Shown in pieces: positions 7,851 to 15,557 of a stretch of 64,000 nt of DNA. Made by a program: the position numbers and the translations under genes. Where the stretch lies: NCBI GenBank assembly GCA_949290645.1, contig CASESG010000002.1, forward strand, positions 62,001-126,000. The letters run 5' to 3'. The DNA is from an uncultured Bacillota bacterium (GTDB taxonomy: Bacteria > Bacillota_I > Bacilli_A > RFN20 > CAG-288). The notes under the pieces are model-generated. The model had not been told where the DNA came from. It ran no database searches and saw only the letters and a list, made by a program, of their open reading frames with translations. The first letter of the stretch is position 1. The number at the start of each line of letters is the position of its first letter.

Positions 7851-8390
7851 CTACTTTTCGATTTCGATCAGGCCGTAGCCGTGATCCTGTCTCTCGTAGA
7901 GGACGTTGACACTACCCGTGGAGGAATCGAGATAGATGAAGAAGGAATGGCCCAAGGCATCCATGCGAGCCAGAGCCTCGTCGACATCCATCGGCGCCAG
8001 GGAGAGCTTCTTCTTGCGAACGATCTCGAGGTCGAGGCTGTCATCCGCCGGGATGCTTTCCAGAAGAAGGTTGTCGACGAAGGAACCCTTCTTGTGGCTG
8101 CGGTCGAGCTGCGTCTTGAGCTTTCTCATCTGGCCGTCGAGCTTCTCGATGACCAAGTCCAAGGCGGCGTAGAAATCCAAATCGGTCGTCTTGGCGCGGA
8201 GATTGAAGCCGTTGGTGGAGGAGATGGCGACTTCCAAGGTCTTCTTGTCCTGATGGATCATCAGGGTCACCGTACAGTCCACCTCGTCTGTCGTCCGGAA
8301 ATAACGATCGAACCTTCCCAACTTCCCTTCCAGAGCCTCCTGCATCGCGGGAGAAAGAGGGACATCCTTGCACACGTACTGAATTTTCAT
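7851..8390 (-). CDS. hpf: Ribosome hibernation promoting factor, long form
   Basis: Binds the 30S decoding region in stationary phase and, through its C-terminal domain, joins ribosomes into inactive 100S dimers. The 179-residue length marks the long form of Gram-positive bacteria. The N-terminal S30AE domain covers about residues 1-100, starting MKIQYVCKDV, and the C-terminal dimerisation domain includes the ARMDALGHSFFIYLD stretch. AAAGGAACCACTAAC precedes the ATG and TATAAT lies about 40 bases upstream. It is a single-gene unit with its own terminator. Confidence 0.95.
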   Translation of the reverse strand: MKIQYVCKDVPLSPAMQEALEGKLGRFDRYFRTTDEVDCTVTLMIHQDKKTLEVAISSTNGFNLRAKTTDLDFYAALDLVIEKLDGQMRKLKTQLDRSHKKGSFVDNLLLESIPADDSLDLEIVRKKKLSLAPMDVDEALARMDALGHSFFIYLDSSTGSVNVLYERQDHGYGLIEIEK

Positions 8391-8540
8391 GTTAGTGGTT
8401 CCTTTCTTTCGTCATCGCTTAAATTATAGTCCATCCGAAGGGAAAACGAAAGGGCTTCCAATATTATTTTCTTTGAAGTCTCTCCCTCGATGATTCGAGA
8501 AAGACAAAGGAAAGAAGGAAGAAGAGCCTTTGACGTGAAG

Positions 8541-8568
8541 AAAAAGCGCAAAGAAATGTAAGCGCTTT
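8541..8568 (-). terminator. Terminator overlapping the decarboxylase stop codon
   Basis: Minus-strand AAAGCGC and GCGCTTT pair around a 12-base loop and end in TTTTTC. The stem begins within the stop codon region at 8567. Confidence 0.65.
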
Positions 8569-10072
8569 ATGCAAACTCTGGAAGCTCGTTTGCCAGATAC
8601 CAATTCTTGACGTCGATGACCTTCATCGTCTTGGGGGCGCTGTCCTTGAGAACCTGTCCTCCCTCCCTTTCGATGAAGAGAATCCTCTTGATCACGTCCT
8701 GGGTGACAAGCTCGCCCGGGATCACCAGAGGGATGCCCGGAGGATAGGCCATCACCGTCTCGGCCGAGATCTCCCCGACGGCATCCGCCAGGGGGACGAT
8801 GCGAGAAGGGGCGTCATAGCCTTCCCTGGGAGGGACGATGGTCTTGGGGAAGGCCGCGGAGTAGTTCCGCCGATGGTGGACGATCTTTCCGGAGGAATGT
8901 CTCTTCGAGAGATCGCGGAGGGCGGAAAGCAGGCACTCGATGTCCTCCTTGGTCGTCCCCGGCCCGACAAGAGCGAGAACGACATAGAACTCCCCCAGCT
9001 CCAGCTGGATGTTGTTCGTCTTCCTCAATTCCTTGTAGACGTCAAAGCCATAGAGTCCCAGATCCTTGACGGAGATGACAAGCTTGGTGGGATCATAGCC
9101 ATAGAGGGCATCGCTGTTCCTTCTCTCGATCTCCTCTTTCCCAGGGCAGGAAAGGCCGGGGATCTTGTTGATCTCTCTGCGGGCATATTCCGCAAGCTCG
9201 ATGTCCTTGTCGATCAATTCCTCTCCCCGCAGGGCCATCTCCTTTCTCGCCGCGTCGAGGCTGGCGATCAAAAGGGAGTTGGGCGAAGTCGAGGTCAGCA
9301 TGGAGTAGGCCCTCTTGAGCTCGAAGAAGTCGACGCGGTTTCCCTGTGCGAGGATGACCGAGGATTGGGTCAGGCTTCCGGAGTTCTTGTGGAAGGACAG
9401 GGAAGAGACGTCGGCTCCGCATTCCATGGCCGAAGGGGGAAGTCTCTTCGAGAAATAGAAGTTCGATCCATGGGCCTCGTCGACCATGACGATCATGTTC
9501 CTCTTGTGCGCTTCCTCGACGATCTTCCTGAGGTTGGAGACCACTCCGAAATAGGTCGGGTTGATCACGAAGACCGCCTTGGCATCCGGGTGCTCGTCCA
9601 TGCTTTTCACATAGCTTTCCACCGAGACGCCGTTTGCGATCGAGAGGTTCTCGTCGATGTCGGGAGCGACAAAGAGCGGAACCGCGCCCGAGATGATCAG
9701 GGCGCTGATGATCGACTTGTGGCAGTTTCTCGGCAGGATGACCTTGTTGCGGTTGTCCAAGATTCCCAGGAACATCGAAAGGATGCCGCCCGTCGTTCCG
9801 TTGATGGAAAAAAGGGCGTGGTCGGCATGGCAGAGCTTGGCCATCAAGGTCTCGCTCTCCTTGATCACGCCGTGGGGATTCATCAGATGGTCCAGACCGA
9901 TCGGGGCATTGGCATCCGTTCCCAGGATCAAGGGCGAGAGACGGCGGGAAAGGTCGGTCACCAAACGTCCCATCTTGTGCCCGGGCACGTCGAAGGGAAT
10001 CGGACGGGATTGGTAGTATTCCAGCATCGCGTCCAGGAAAGGAGTCCTCTCCTGGGGATTCTTCGTTTTCAT
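8567..10072 (-). CDS. Orn/Lys/Arg decarboxylase family PLP enzyme (SpeA/Cad-like)
   Basis: A fold-type I PLP decarboxylase of the short Bacillus YaaO/SpeA type (501 residues), probably removing the carboxyl group of arginine, lysine or ornithine. The PLP lysine is K229 in SFHKNSG, and DEAHG at 198-202 holds the cofactor-binding Asp. The C-terminal Orn/Arg/Lys decarboxylase domain follows. It overlaps metK by 4 bases, so it is cotranscribed with SAM synthase. That fits polyamine synthesis, but no speB, speD or speE is in the window and substrate choice is not resolved. Confidence 0.88.
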   Translation of the reverse strand: MKTKNPQERTPFLDAMLEYYQSRPIPFDVPGHKMGRLVTDLSRRLSPLILGTDANAPIGLDHLMNPHGVIKESETLMAKLCHADHALFSINGTTGGILSMFLGILDNRNKVILPRNCHKSIISALIISGAVPLFVAPDIDENLSIANGVSVESYVKSMDEHPDAKAVFVINPTYFGVVSNLRKIVEEAHKRNMIVMVDEAHGSNFYFSKRLPPSAMECGADVSSLSFHKNSGSLTQSSVILAQGNRVDFFELKRAYSMLTSTSPNSLLIASLDAARKEMALRGEELIDKDIELAEYARREINKIPGLSCPGKEEIERRNSDALYGYDPTKLVISVKDLGLYGFDVYKELRKTNNIQLELGEFYVVLALVGPGTTKEDIECLLSALRDLSKRHSSGKIVHHRRNYSAAFPKTIVPPREGYDAPSRIVPLADAVGEISAETVMAYPPGIPLVIPGELVTQDVIKRILFIEREGGQVLKDSAPKTMKVIDVKNWYLANELPEFA

Positions 10073-11241
10073 CGCAGTTTGCTCAGGACATCGACCTTGT
10101 CCAGCTTCTCATAGGGAAGGTCGAGGTCCGGACGGCCGAAATGTCCATAGGCCGAGAGGTCGCTGTAGCGGAAGCTCGGATGGGTGAGATGGAAGCGCTC
10201 GATGATTCCGCCGGGAGTGAAGTCGAAGATCGACTCGTCGCAGAGGGCGGAGAGGATCTTCTCCTTGTCGACCGTCTCCGTCCCGAAGGTGTCCAAAAAG
10301 ATGGAGACCGGCTCGCTGACGCCGATCGCATAGGAGAGCTGGATCAGGCAGCGCTTGGCCAGGTGGGCGGCGACGATGTTCTTCGCGGCATGGCGGGCCG
10401 CATAGGCGGCGGAGCGGTCGACCTTGGTCGGGTCCTTGCCCGAGAAGGCACCGCCGCCATGGGGTGCGCTTCCGCCATAGGTGTCGACGATGATCTTCCT
10501 TCCGGTCACGCCCGTGTCGCCAAGAGGTCCTCCGATCTCGAAGCGGCCGGTCGGATTGACATAGTATTCGCTCACTCCGGAGCGGTCGATGCCGAAGGAA
10601 TCGATGACCGGGAAGAGGACCTTCTCGACGGCAATCTTCCTCAGGCTCTCGATGTCGATCGACTTGTCGTGCTGCATGGAGAAGACGACGGCGTTGAGCT
10701 TGGGCTTGTCGCCGGAATAGTCGATCGTCACCTGGCTCTTCATGTCCGGGCGGGCGAAGGGAAGTAGGCCGTTTTTCCGCAAGGTCGAGGCATAGCGGAC
10801 GATCTTGTGGGCCATGACGATCGGAAGAGGCATGAGATTCTCGGTCTCGTCGGTCGCATAGCCGAACATGATTCCCTGGTCGCCGGCGCCGATCTTTCCT
10901 CGGTCATAGGAATGGTTGACGCCCATGGCGATGTCCGGGCTCTGCTGGCCGACGTAGCACTCCACTTTCATATGGTCGGGATCGATGCCGCTTTCCGCAT
11001 CGGTATAGCCGATCTGACGCACGGTGTCCCTTGCGATCTTTTCATAGTCGACCTTGGCCTTGGAGGTGACTTCCCCTGCGATGATGATGCGGTCGCGGAT
11101 GGCCATGACCTCGATTGCGGTATGGGAAGAGGGATCCTGTTCCAGACAAACGTCCAGGATGCTGTCGGCGATGCGGTCGCAGATCTTGTCGGGATGTCCT
11201 TCCGAGACCGACTCCGACGTGAAGAGATGGCGGAGGTTCAT
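10069..11241 (-). CDS. metK: S-adenosylmethionine synthase
   Basis: Makes SAM from methionine and ATP. The 390-residue product begins MNLRHLFTSESVSEGHPDK and carries the family signatures GAGDQGIMFGYA and GGGAFSGKDPTKVDRS. The ATG at 11241 overlaps the upstream TSCPD gene by 4 bases; the open frame upstream is only a shadow of that gene. Gene order TSCPD-metK-decarboxylase with 4-base overlaps means tight translational coupling. No SAM riboswitch is visible in the short region before the operon. Confidence 0.97.
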   Translation of the reverse strand: MNLRHLFTSESVSEGHPDKICDRIADSILDVCLEQDPSSHTAIEVMAIRDRIIIAGEVTSKAKVDYEKIARDTVRQIGYTDAESGIDPDHMKVECYVGQQSPDIAMGVNHSYDRGKIGAGDQGIMFGYATDETENLMPLPIVMAHKIVRYASTLRKNGLLPFARPDMKSQVTIDYSGDKPKLNAVVFSMQHDKSIDIESLRKIAVEKVLFPVIDSFGIDRSGVSEYYVNPTGRFEIGGPLGDTGVTGRKIIVDTYGGSAPHGGGAFSGKDPTKVDRSAAYAARHAAKNIVAAHLAKRCLIQLSYAIGVSEPVSIFLDTFGTETVDKEKILSALCDESIFDFTPGGIIERFHLTHPSFRYSDLSAYGHFGRPDLDLPYEKLDKVDVLSKLR

Positions 11242-11513
11242 CTTTCCACCTCCGAAAGCTTTCCCTCCAGGGCGAGTCTCAAGCCCTTGGCGATCTGGTC
11301 GGGGCAGGAGGTCTTCTTCATCCCGCAGAGGATTCCCTCCAGCTTGTCGATCACGTCTTCGGCCTTCTGTCCGAGAATCAGGGCGCGGATGCCCTTGAGA
11401 TTTCCGTTGCATCCCCTCTCGACGGAAAAATCCTCGATGACGTTCTTCTCGTCCAAGGTAAATTCCATCTTCGTCGAGCAGGTTCCCTGCGGATAATAGA
11501 GATAGGTTCTCAT
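11238..11513 (-). CDS. TSCPD domain protein
   Basis: A 91-residue protein of the TSCPD family (TIGR03905 type), related to a C-terminal domain of vitamin B12-dependent ribonucleotide reductases. As a stand-alone protein its role is unknown. The defining TSCPDQIAKGL motif is at the C-terminal end, and further cysteines (FSVERGCNGN, GILCGMKK) suggest metal binding. AAAGGAGGGAATCCG before the ATG is an excellent ribosome site, and TATCAT lies a little further upstream, so this is the first gene of the operon with metK. Confidence 0.85.
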   Translation of the reverse strand: MRTYLYYPQGTCSTKMEFTLDEKNVIEDFSVERGCNGNLKGIRALILGQKAEDVIDKLEGILCGMKKTSCPDQIAKGLRLALEGKLSEVER

Positions 11514-11580
11514 CGGATTCCCTCCTTTTCAACCGGACACTTATGATAGCACAAAGACGAAGGAAAAGATCGGAAAAAAA

Positions 11581-12102
11581 TCACGCCTTTCGTCTCTTCT
11601 TCTCTTCGCTTCGATAGCTCTTGGGAAGCCTCTTTACCAAGAAATGGTCCAGGAAGGCGATGACAAGCCCCGTGACGATGGAAAGAGGGCCCAGAAACGC
11701 AAGATAGACAAAGATGAAAGGTGTCTGGAAGAAGAGCGCATAGGCGACAAGCTGTCCCACGGAATGGAACAGGGCCGAGAAGGCGGAAGTGGAGTAGATC
11801 GACCCCCGGACGAGGCGGGAGATCGCGATCGTGGCGATGATGGAAAGAAGAGAGCCACCCAAAGAGAGGAAGAAGGAGGGGCCGAAGCCGCTCGTGATCA
11901 AGGCCGAGAGGAAGACCCTTGCGATGACGACGAAGAGATAGGAGGGGATGCCGTAGTAATAGAGGGCGAAGAGGTTGACCAGGTTGCTCAAGCCGAGATG
12001 ATAGCCCGGGACCATCGGCATGGGGATGAAGCCCTCGACATAGTGGAGAGAGACAGAGAGCGCGACCAGAAGGGCCAAGGAGACCAGTCTTCTCGTCTTC
12101 AT
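11581..12102 (-). CDS. Gx transporter family membrane protein (EetB-like)
   Basis: A 173-residue, roughly five-helix membrane protein of the family long named heptaprenyl diphosphate synthase component I, now Gx transporter. It starts MKTRRLVSLALLVALSVSLH and contains PMVPGYHLGLSNL, the family signature loop. Such proteins often sit next to rnf genes and, paired with a NusG-II protein, are known to me as EetB of flavin-based electron transfer. The ATG at 12102 has GGAG 8 bases upstream and overlaps the previous stop; a GTG at 12111 is the alternative. It is the last gene of the rnf operon. Confidence 0.82.
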   Translation of the reverse strand: MKTRRLVSLALLVALSVSLHYVEGFIPMPMVPGYHLGLSNLVNLFALYYYGIPSYLFVVIARVFLSALITSGFGPSFFLSLGGSLLSIIATIAISRLVRGSIYSTSAFSALFHSVGQLVAYALFFQTPFIFVYLAFLGPLSIVTGLVIAFLDHFLVKRLPKSYRSEEKKRRKA

Positions 12103-12593
12103 ACGTCCCACTCCGGGAAATAGCTCGAGACGATCGTCGCCTGGAAACTGTTGGGAAGGCAGACAAGGGGAACATAGGGATCGTAGATCCTTCCGAGATA
12201 GGAGCAGACATGGCGGGGTGAATCCTCCTTGGTGATCTCGATCGAGCGGTCGCTGTAGAGGGTGATGGCGACTTCCTCGCCATAGAACTGGAAGTAGTTT
12301 CCCTCGCCCAAGAACATCTCCCCGTCCTCGCGCCGATAGACGATCTCGACCTTCCCCTGTTCCGGGAAGGAGATGGCGGTGTTGCAGGTGGGATCTTTCG
12401 GATCCCAGAGCAGGGTCGATCCATAGCGGATCTCGACGTGGACGTTCTCCAAAGAAGGGCGAAGGAGATAGGTGACGAAGACCATCACGAAGACCATCAA
12501 AAAAGACAGGAAGATGAGAAACGTATCCTTGACGGGGCGGTAGTGCATGTCGTCGTCGAAAAGGCCCCGCAGAAGTATCTTCTTCCTGTCCAC
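12099..12593 (-). CDS. NusG domain II membrane-anchored protein (EetA-like)
   Basis: A 164-residue protein with a cytosolic N-terminal tail, one membrane helix at about residues 23-44, and an outside beta-rich domain that resembles the NusG domain II family (PF07009). It is unrelated in role to the transcription factor NusG. It is coded by a GTG start with AAGGAA 5 bases upstream, 7 bases after rnfA. Two cysteines occur in the outside domain (NTAIS region and the HVCSYLG region), and a third near VCLPNS. Genes of this type accompany Gx-transporter and rnf genes; a link to extracytosolic electron transfer is family-level inference. Confidence 0.75.
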   Translation of the reverse strand: MDRKKILLRGLFDDDMHYRPVKDTFLIFLSFLMVFVMVFVTYLLRPSLENVHVEIRYGSTLLWDPKDPTCNTAISFPEQGKVEIVYRREDGEMFLGEGNYFQFYGEEVAITLYSDRSIEITKEDSPRHVCSYLGRIYDPYVPLVCLPNSFQATIVSSYFPEWDV

Positions 12594-12600
12594 GATTTCC

Positions 12601-13170
12601 TTAGAAGGTCAAAGAGACGAAGCAGAGGCACATCCCGGAGAGGGTGAGAAGGACAAGGGGCATGCCCTTGAAGCCCCTCATCGCGTTGCTGATCGAGATG
12701 CGCTCGTAGATCGGTTCGAAGATGACGAAAGTCAGGACATAGCCCAGAGGCAAACCGCAGGCATTGCTGAGGAGCAGAAGCGGGTCATCCGTCGTTCCGA
12801 CAAGGCTCAGGACCGACATGGCGATGGCAAAGAGGGAGGTGTTGAGAAGAAGGCCAAACCACTCTGGCTTAAACTCCGCCTTGGCCTTGGGAGAAAGGCA
12901 GATCAAGGCGTAGAAGATCGCAACGAGGACCGCAAGGACAAGGACGAAGAACAGAGGAGCGACATACTCCACCGCTGGATGAAGATTCTCGAGGAAGGTG
13001 AAACCATAGGCTGCGGCGGAGACGGCGATTCCCGCGATCAGATAGAAGAGGAGAAGCAGAGGACGGAACTTCTTCGCCTGATGATACTGATCGATCGCAT
13101 GCATGCCCTGGCCGGTGAGAATCAGATTGCCGGCAAAGAGGGCGACAAAGAACGCTGTCAAGTATTCCAT
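12601..13170 (-). CDS. rnfA: RnfA-like membrane subunit lacking cluster cysteines
   Basis: A 189-residue, six-helix protein of the RnfA/RnfE/NqrD/NqrE family, recognised from position in the operon, length, topology and the N-terminal MEYLTAFFVALFAGNLILTG. In canonical RnfA a Cys near residue 25 (GLCPF) and another in TTNC of the fourth helix bind a [2Fe-2S] cluster. Here the first region reads LTGQGMH and the second LLLNTSL (N110-T111), so both ligands are missing. The remaining cysteines (91, 138, 180, 182) are elsewhere. It starts 3 bases after rnfE. Confidence 0.8.
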   Translation of the reverse strand: MEYLTAFFVALFAGNLILTGQGMHAIDQYHQAKKFRPLLLLFYLIAGIAVSAAAYGFTFLENLHPAVEYVAPLFFVLVLAVLVAIFYALICLSPKAKAEFKPEWFGLLLNTSLFAIAMSVLSLVGTTDDPLLLLSNACGLPLGYVLTFVIFEPIYERISISNAMRGFKGMPLVLLTLSGMCLCFVSLTF

Positions 13171-13173
13171 GAT

Positions 13174-13863
13174 TTATCTCTGACCTCCTTCCATGGCCGG
13201 CATTCCCTTCTTCTTCCGGCCCTCGAAGGCACGGCAGATGGAGGCGTGGAAGCCAGCGACAAGGCCCGTCATCACAAAGCCACCGAAAGGATTGAGGATG
13301 AAGGGAAGAGTGAAGTCCATCACGTGGACGAAGAGCTGGCGCTCCGCATCCAAGGTCCAGACGAGCTCTCCCGTTCCCAGAAGTTCGCGGAAGAAGGCGA
13401 TGAGGGCCAAGGCGAGGATGAAGCCGATTCCCGAGCCCAGAGCGTCAAACAAGGCATGCCCGAAACCCAGTTCCGTCGCCTTCTCGCCCTTGACGAGGAC
13501 GGCCGAGGTCGTACTGACAAAGGGAATGAGGGAGACGATCAGGACGTTGGCAAAGCCGCCGACGCCCTCGATGGCGACGATCGGATAGTAGGCCGAAAGA
13601 AGCATCACGGCGATGCAACTTAGAGAAGCCGAGAGGATGGCCGCAAGGACATAGCTCAGGATCTTGCCGAGGAACTTGCGGAAGAGGGAACAGAAGAGCT
13701 CAACGACGACAAGGACGACAAGGACGATCGCTCCGAGATAGACGGAAGCTTGGACGTTCGTCGTGACAAGGACGGCCAGAGTCAATCCCAGGAAGAGGGA
13801 GAGGACCGGGTTCTTGAGGTAGATGCCATCCAGGAACGTCAGAAAGAGATTGCGTTTTTTCAT
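13174..13863 (-). CDS. rnfE: RnfE-like membrane subunit lacking cluster cysteines
   Basis: A 229-residue, six-helix subunit of the Rnf/Nqr family. The start matches RnfE well (LDGIYLKNPVLSLFLGL), as does LFDALGSGIGFILALALIAF with FFRELLGTG after it. The canonical cysteine in GLCP is threonine here (GLTLAV, T28), and the NCxIxGRAEAFA motif of helix 4 reads STTSAVLVKG (117-126). The two ligands for a membrane [2Fe-2S] cluster are therefore gone. Cysteines at 58 and 83 lie in other positions. Sits between rnfG (6-base gap) and rnfA (3-base gap). Confidence 0.87.
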   Translation of the reverse strand: MKKRNLFLTFLDGIYLKNPVLSLFLGLTLAVLVTTNVQASVYLGAIVLVVLVVVELFCSLFRKFLGKILSYVLAAILSASLSCIAVMLLSAYYPIVAIEGVGGFANVLIVSLIPFVSTTSAVLVKGEKATELGFGHALFDALGSGIGFILALALIAFFRELLGTGELVWTLDAERQLFVHVMDFTLPFILNPFGGFVMTGLVAGFHASICRAFEGRKKKGMPAMEGGQR

Positions 13864-13869
13864 GGTTCC

Positions 13870-14373
13870 TCACCTCCCTTGGGCATCCGTCAGGGCGGCC
13901 TTGATGGCTTTTGCCATGCCTTCGCTTGTCATGGTGACGCCGCTGATGACCTCAGTCGAATCCAGGGTGTAGCCGATGAAGAGCTCCGAAGCTTCATTCT
14001 GGGCCATCTCGACACCCATTCCGTCTTCGTCTCCGGCATCGAGGAAGAGATAGTTGGTGACCGTGCCGTCGACGACGCCGATTGCGAACTCCAAGGAGCC
14101 GCTTCTTCCCTTGGCGGAGACCAGATCATAGTAATATCCCGTCTCCTTGTCAGAAGTCTCGACCTCGTAGCAGGAGCGGATGAATTCCTTGTCGAAATCC
14201 TGGACAGGAGTGGCGGAAACATAGTCGGGGAAGATCGAGGCGACCGTCGCGGGGATGGCCGGCCTGTTCTCTTCCATCATCTTGTGAACGCCATAGTAGC
14301 AGCCGACGACACCGCCGATGCAGCAGGCCGTCGTCAGGATGGCGATCAACGTCTTTCCCAATGCTTTGCTCAT
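13870..14373 (-). CDS. rnfG: RnfG flavoprotein subunit
   Basis: A 167-residue membrane-anchored protein with one N-terminal helix (about residues 7-29) and an outside FMN-binding domain. The covalent flavin site is SGVTMTS at 144-150, a variant of the SGATxTS motif in which ApbE attaches FMN to the threonine. It should carry electrons outside the membrane between other Rnf subunits. Shorter than most RnfG proteins (about 190-210). One base separates it from rnfD. Confidence 0.88.
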   Translation of the reverse strand: MSKALGKTLIAILTTACCIGGVVGCYYGVHKMMEENRPAIPATVASIFPDYVSATPVQDFDKEFIRSCYEVETSDKETGYYYDLVSAKGRSGSLEFAIGVVDGTVTNYLFLDAGDEDGMGVEMAQNEASELFIGYTLDSTEVISGVTMTSEGMAKAIKAALTDAQGR

Positions 14374-14374
14374 G

Positions 14375-15556
14375 TCAGAAGACCTCCTTGACAGTGGTCA
14401 GAAGGGCCGGCGACTTGGAAAAATCGAATTCTCCCGTCATGCCGTATCCGACACCGACCGCGAAAACACCAGCCAGGCAGATCAGGATGGCAAGAGACGG
14501 CGCCCAGTTGTGGAGCGTCCTTCCCGTCAGGCACTTGTCGATGAGCGGGGTGAGGAGATTCATGATGAGGATTGAGTAAGCGACACCTTCCGCCGAATTG
14601 GTATACAGGCGGATGACCATCGTCAAGATCGCGCTCATGAGGGCGAAGATGATCCTGCCGGACTTGCTTGTCGGCGAGGTCACGGGATCGGTGAGGCAGA
14701 AGACGCCACCGAAGAGGATGCCGCCCATCATCACGCTCCTGGCCGCAAGTTCGAAGCTCTGGCGAGCGGTCTCACCTGCCAGGACGAACATCACGGCATA
14801 GCTGAAGAAGAGCGAGGCGCAATAGAAGAAAGGAACGCGCCAGTCGATAATTCCGCGGACGATGAGATAGAGGCCGAGGATGACGATGATGAGAGCGAAA
14901 GTCTCGCCCAAGGTTCCATAGTAATTTCCCAGGACCATGTTCCAGAAGGAGATTCCTTCCGTGGCCATGAAGGAGCCGCCGTTGACCAGTCCCGGAATCG
15001 TCGCACCGGCGTTGATGACCGTGGAATAGCCTTCCGGTGCGACATTGCCGAGGTAGGTCGTCATGTGCGAGGCGAAGGCGAGCTGGGCGAAAAGACGTCC
15101 GAAGATGGCCGGGTTGAGGATGTTGGAGCCAAAGCCGCCGAAGACCAGCTTTCCGACGAAGACGGAGAGGAAGGAAGTCAGGGCGATCTCCCACCATTCC
15201 ATGCCGATCGGAAGGATGAGGACGAGAATCAATCCCGTCACGAAGGAATAGGATCTCAGGACTTTCTTCAGATAGCGGCCGACCGGATTGCCGTCCTTGT
15301 CCTTCTTGAAGAGATAGGGGAAGTACCAGATGAGGTCGGCGATCATCGCAAATCCGACGCCCATCGCGCCGTTTTGCAAAGCCATCAAACCATAGGTGAC
15401 GTTGCTGAAGGTGTCGGAAGGGCCGCCCTTGACGAAGTAGAAGATCACGGCACAGGCATAGAGGATGACAAGAGTGACGAAGAACTCCACCATCATCCGG
15501 GAGGTCTTGCTCTTGGAACGCAGATGCGGTCCGTTCTCAAAGACAAGGGTCTTCAT
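14375..15556 (-). CDS. rnfD: RnfD membrane flavoprotein subunit
   Basis: A 393-residue membrane protein of the RnfD/NqrB family, with about ten helices. Conserved features include FGGFGSNILNPAIFGRLF, GETFALIIVILGLYLI, TDPVTSPTSKSGR and EGVAYSILIMN. The region corresponding to the covalent FMN threonine (SGATPL type) reads NAGATIPG, so flavin attachment is plausible but the motif is not standard. It follows rnfC with one base between. Expected role: membrane flavin relay coupled to Na+ or H+ transport. Confidence 0.92.
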   Translation of the reverse strand: MKTLVFENGPHLRSKSKTSRMMVEFFVTLVILYACAVIFYFVKGGPSDTFSNVTYGLMALQNGAMGVGFAMIADLIWYFPYLFKKDKDGNPVGRYLKKVLRSYSFVTGLILVLILPIGMEWWEIALTSFLSVFVGKLVFGGFGSNILNPAIFGRLFAQLAFASHMTTYLGNVAPEGYSTVINAGATIPGLVNGGSFMATEGISFWNMVLGNYYGTLGETFALIIVILGLYLIVRGIIDWRVPFFYCASLFFSYAVMFVLAGETARQSFELAARSVMMGGILFGGVFCLTDPVTSPTSKSGRIIFALMSAILTMVIRLYTNSAEGVAYSILIMNLLTPLIDKCLTGRTLHNWAPSLAILICLAGVFAVGVGYGMTGEFDFSKSPALLTTVKEVF

Positions 15557-15557
15557 C

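Noticed and set aside
11514-11580. SAM riboswitch before the TSCPD-metK operon
   Set aside because: The space is under 70 bases and already holds the promoter and ribosome site; no riboswitch core fits.
12099-12593. Transcription factor NusG
   Set aside because: The protein has a membrane helix and an outside domain, lacks the NGN domain, and sits in an rnf operon; only the domain II fold name is shared.
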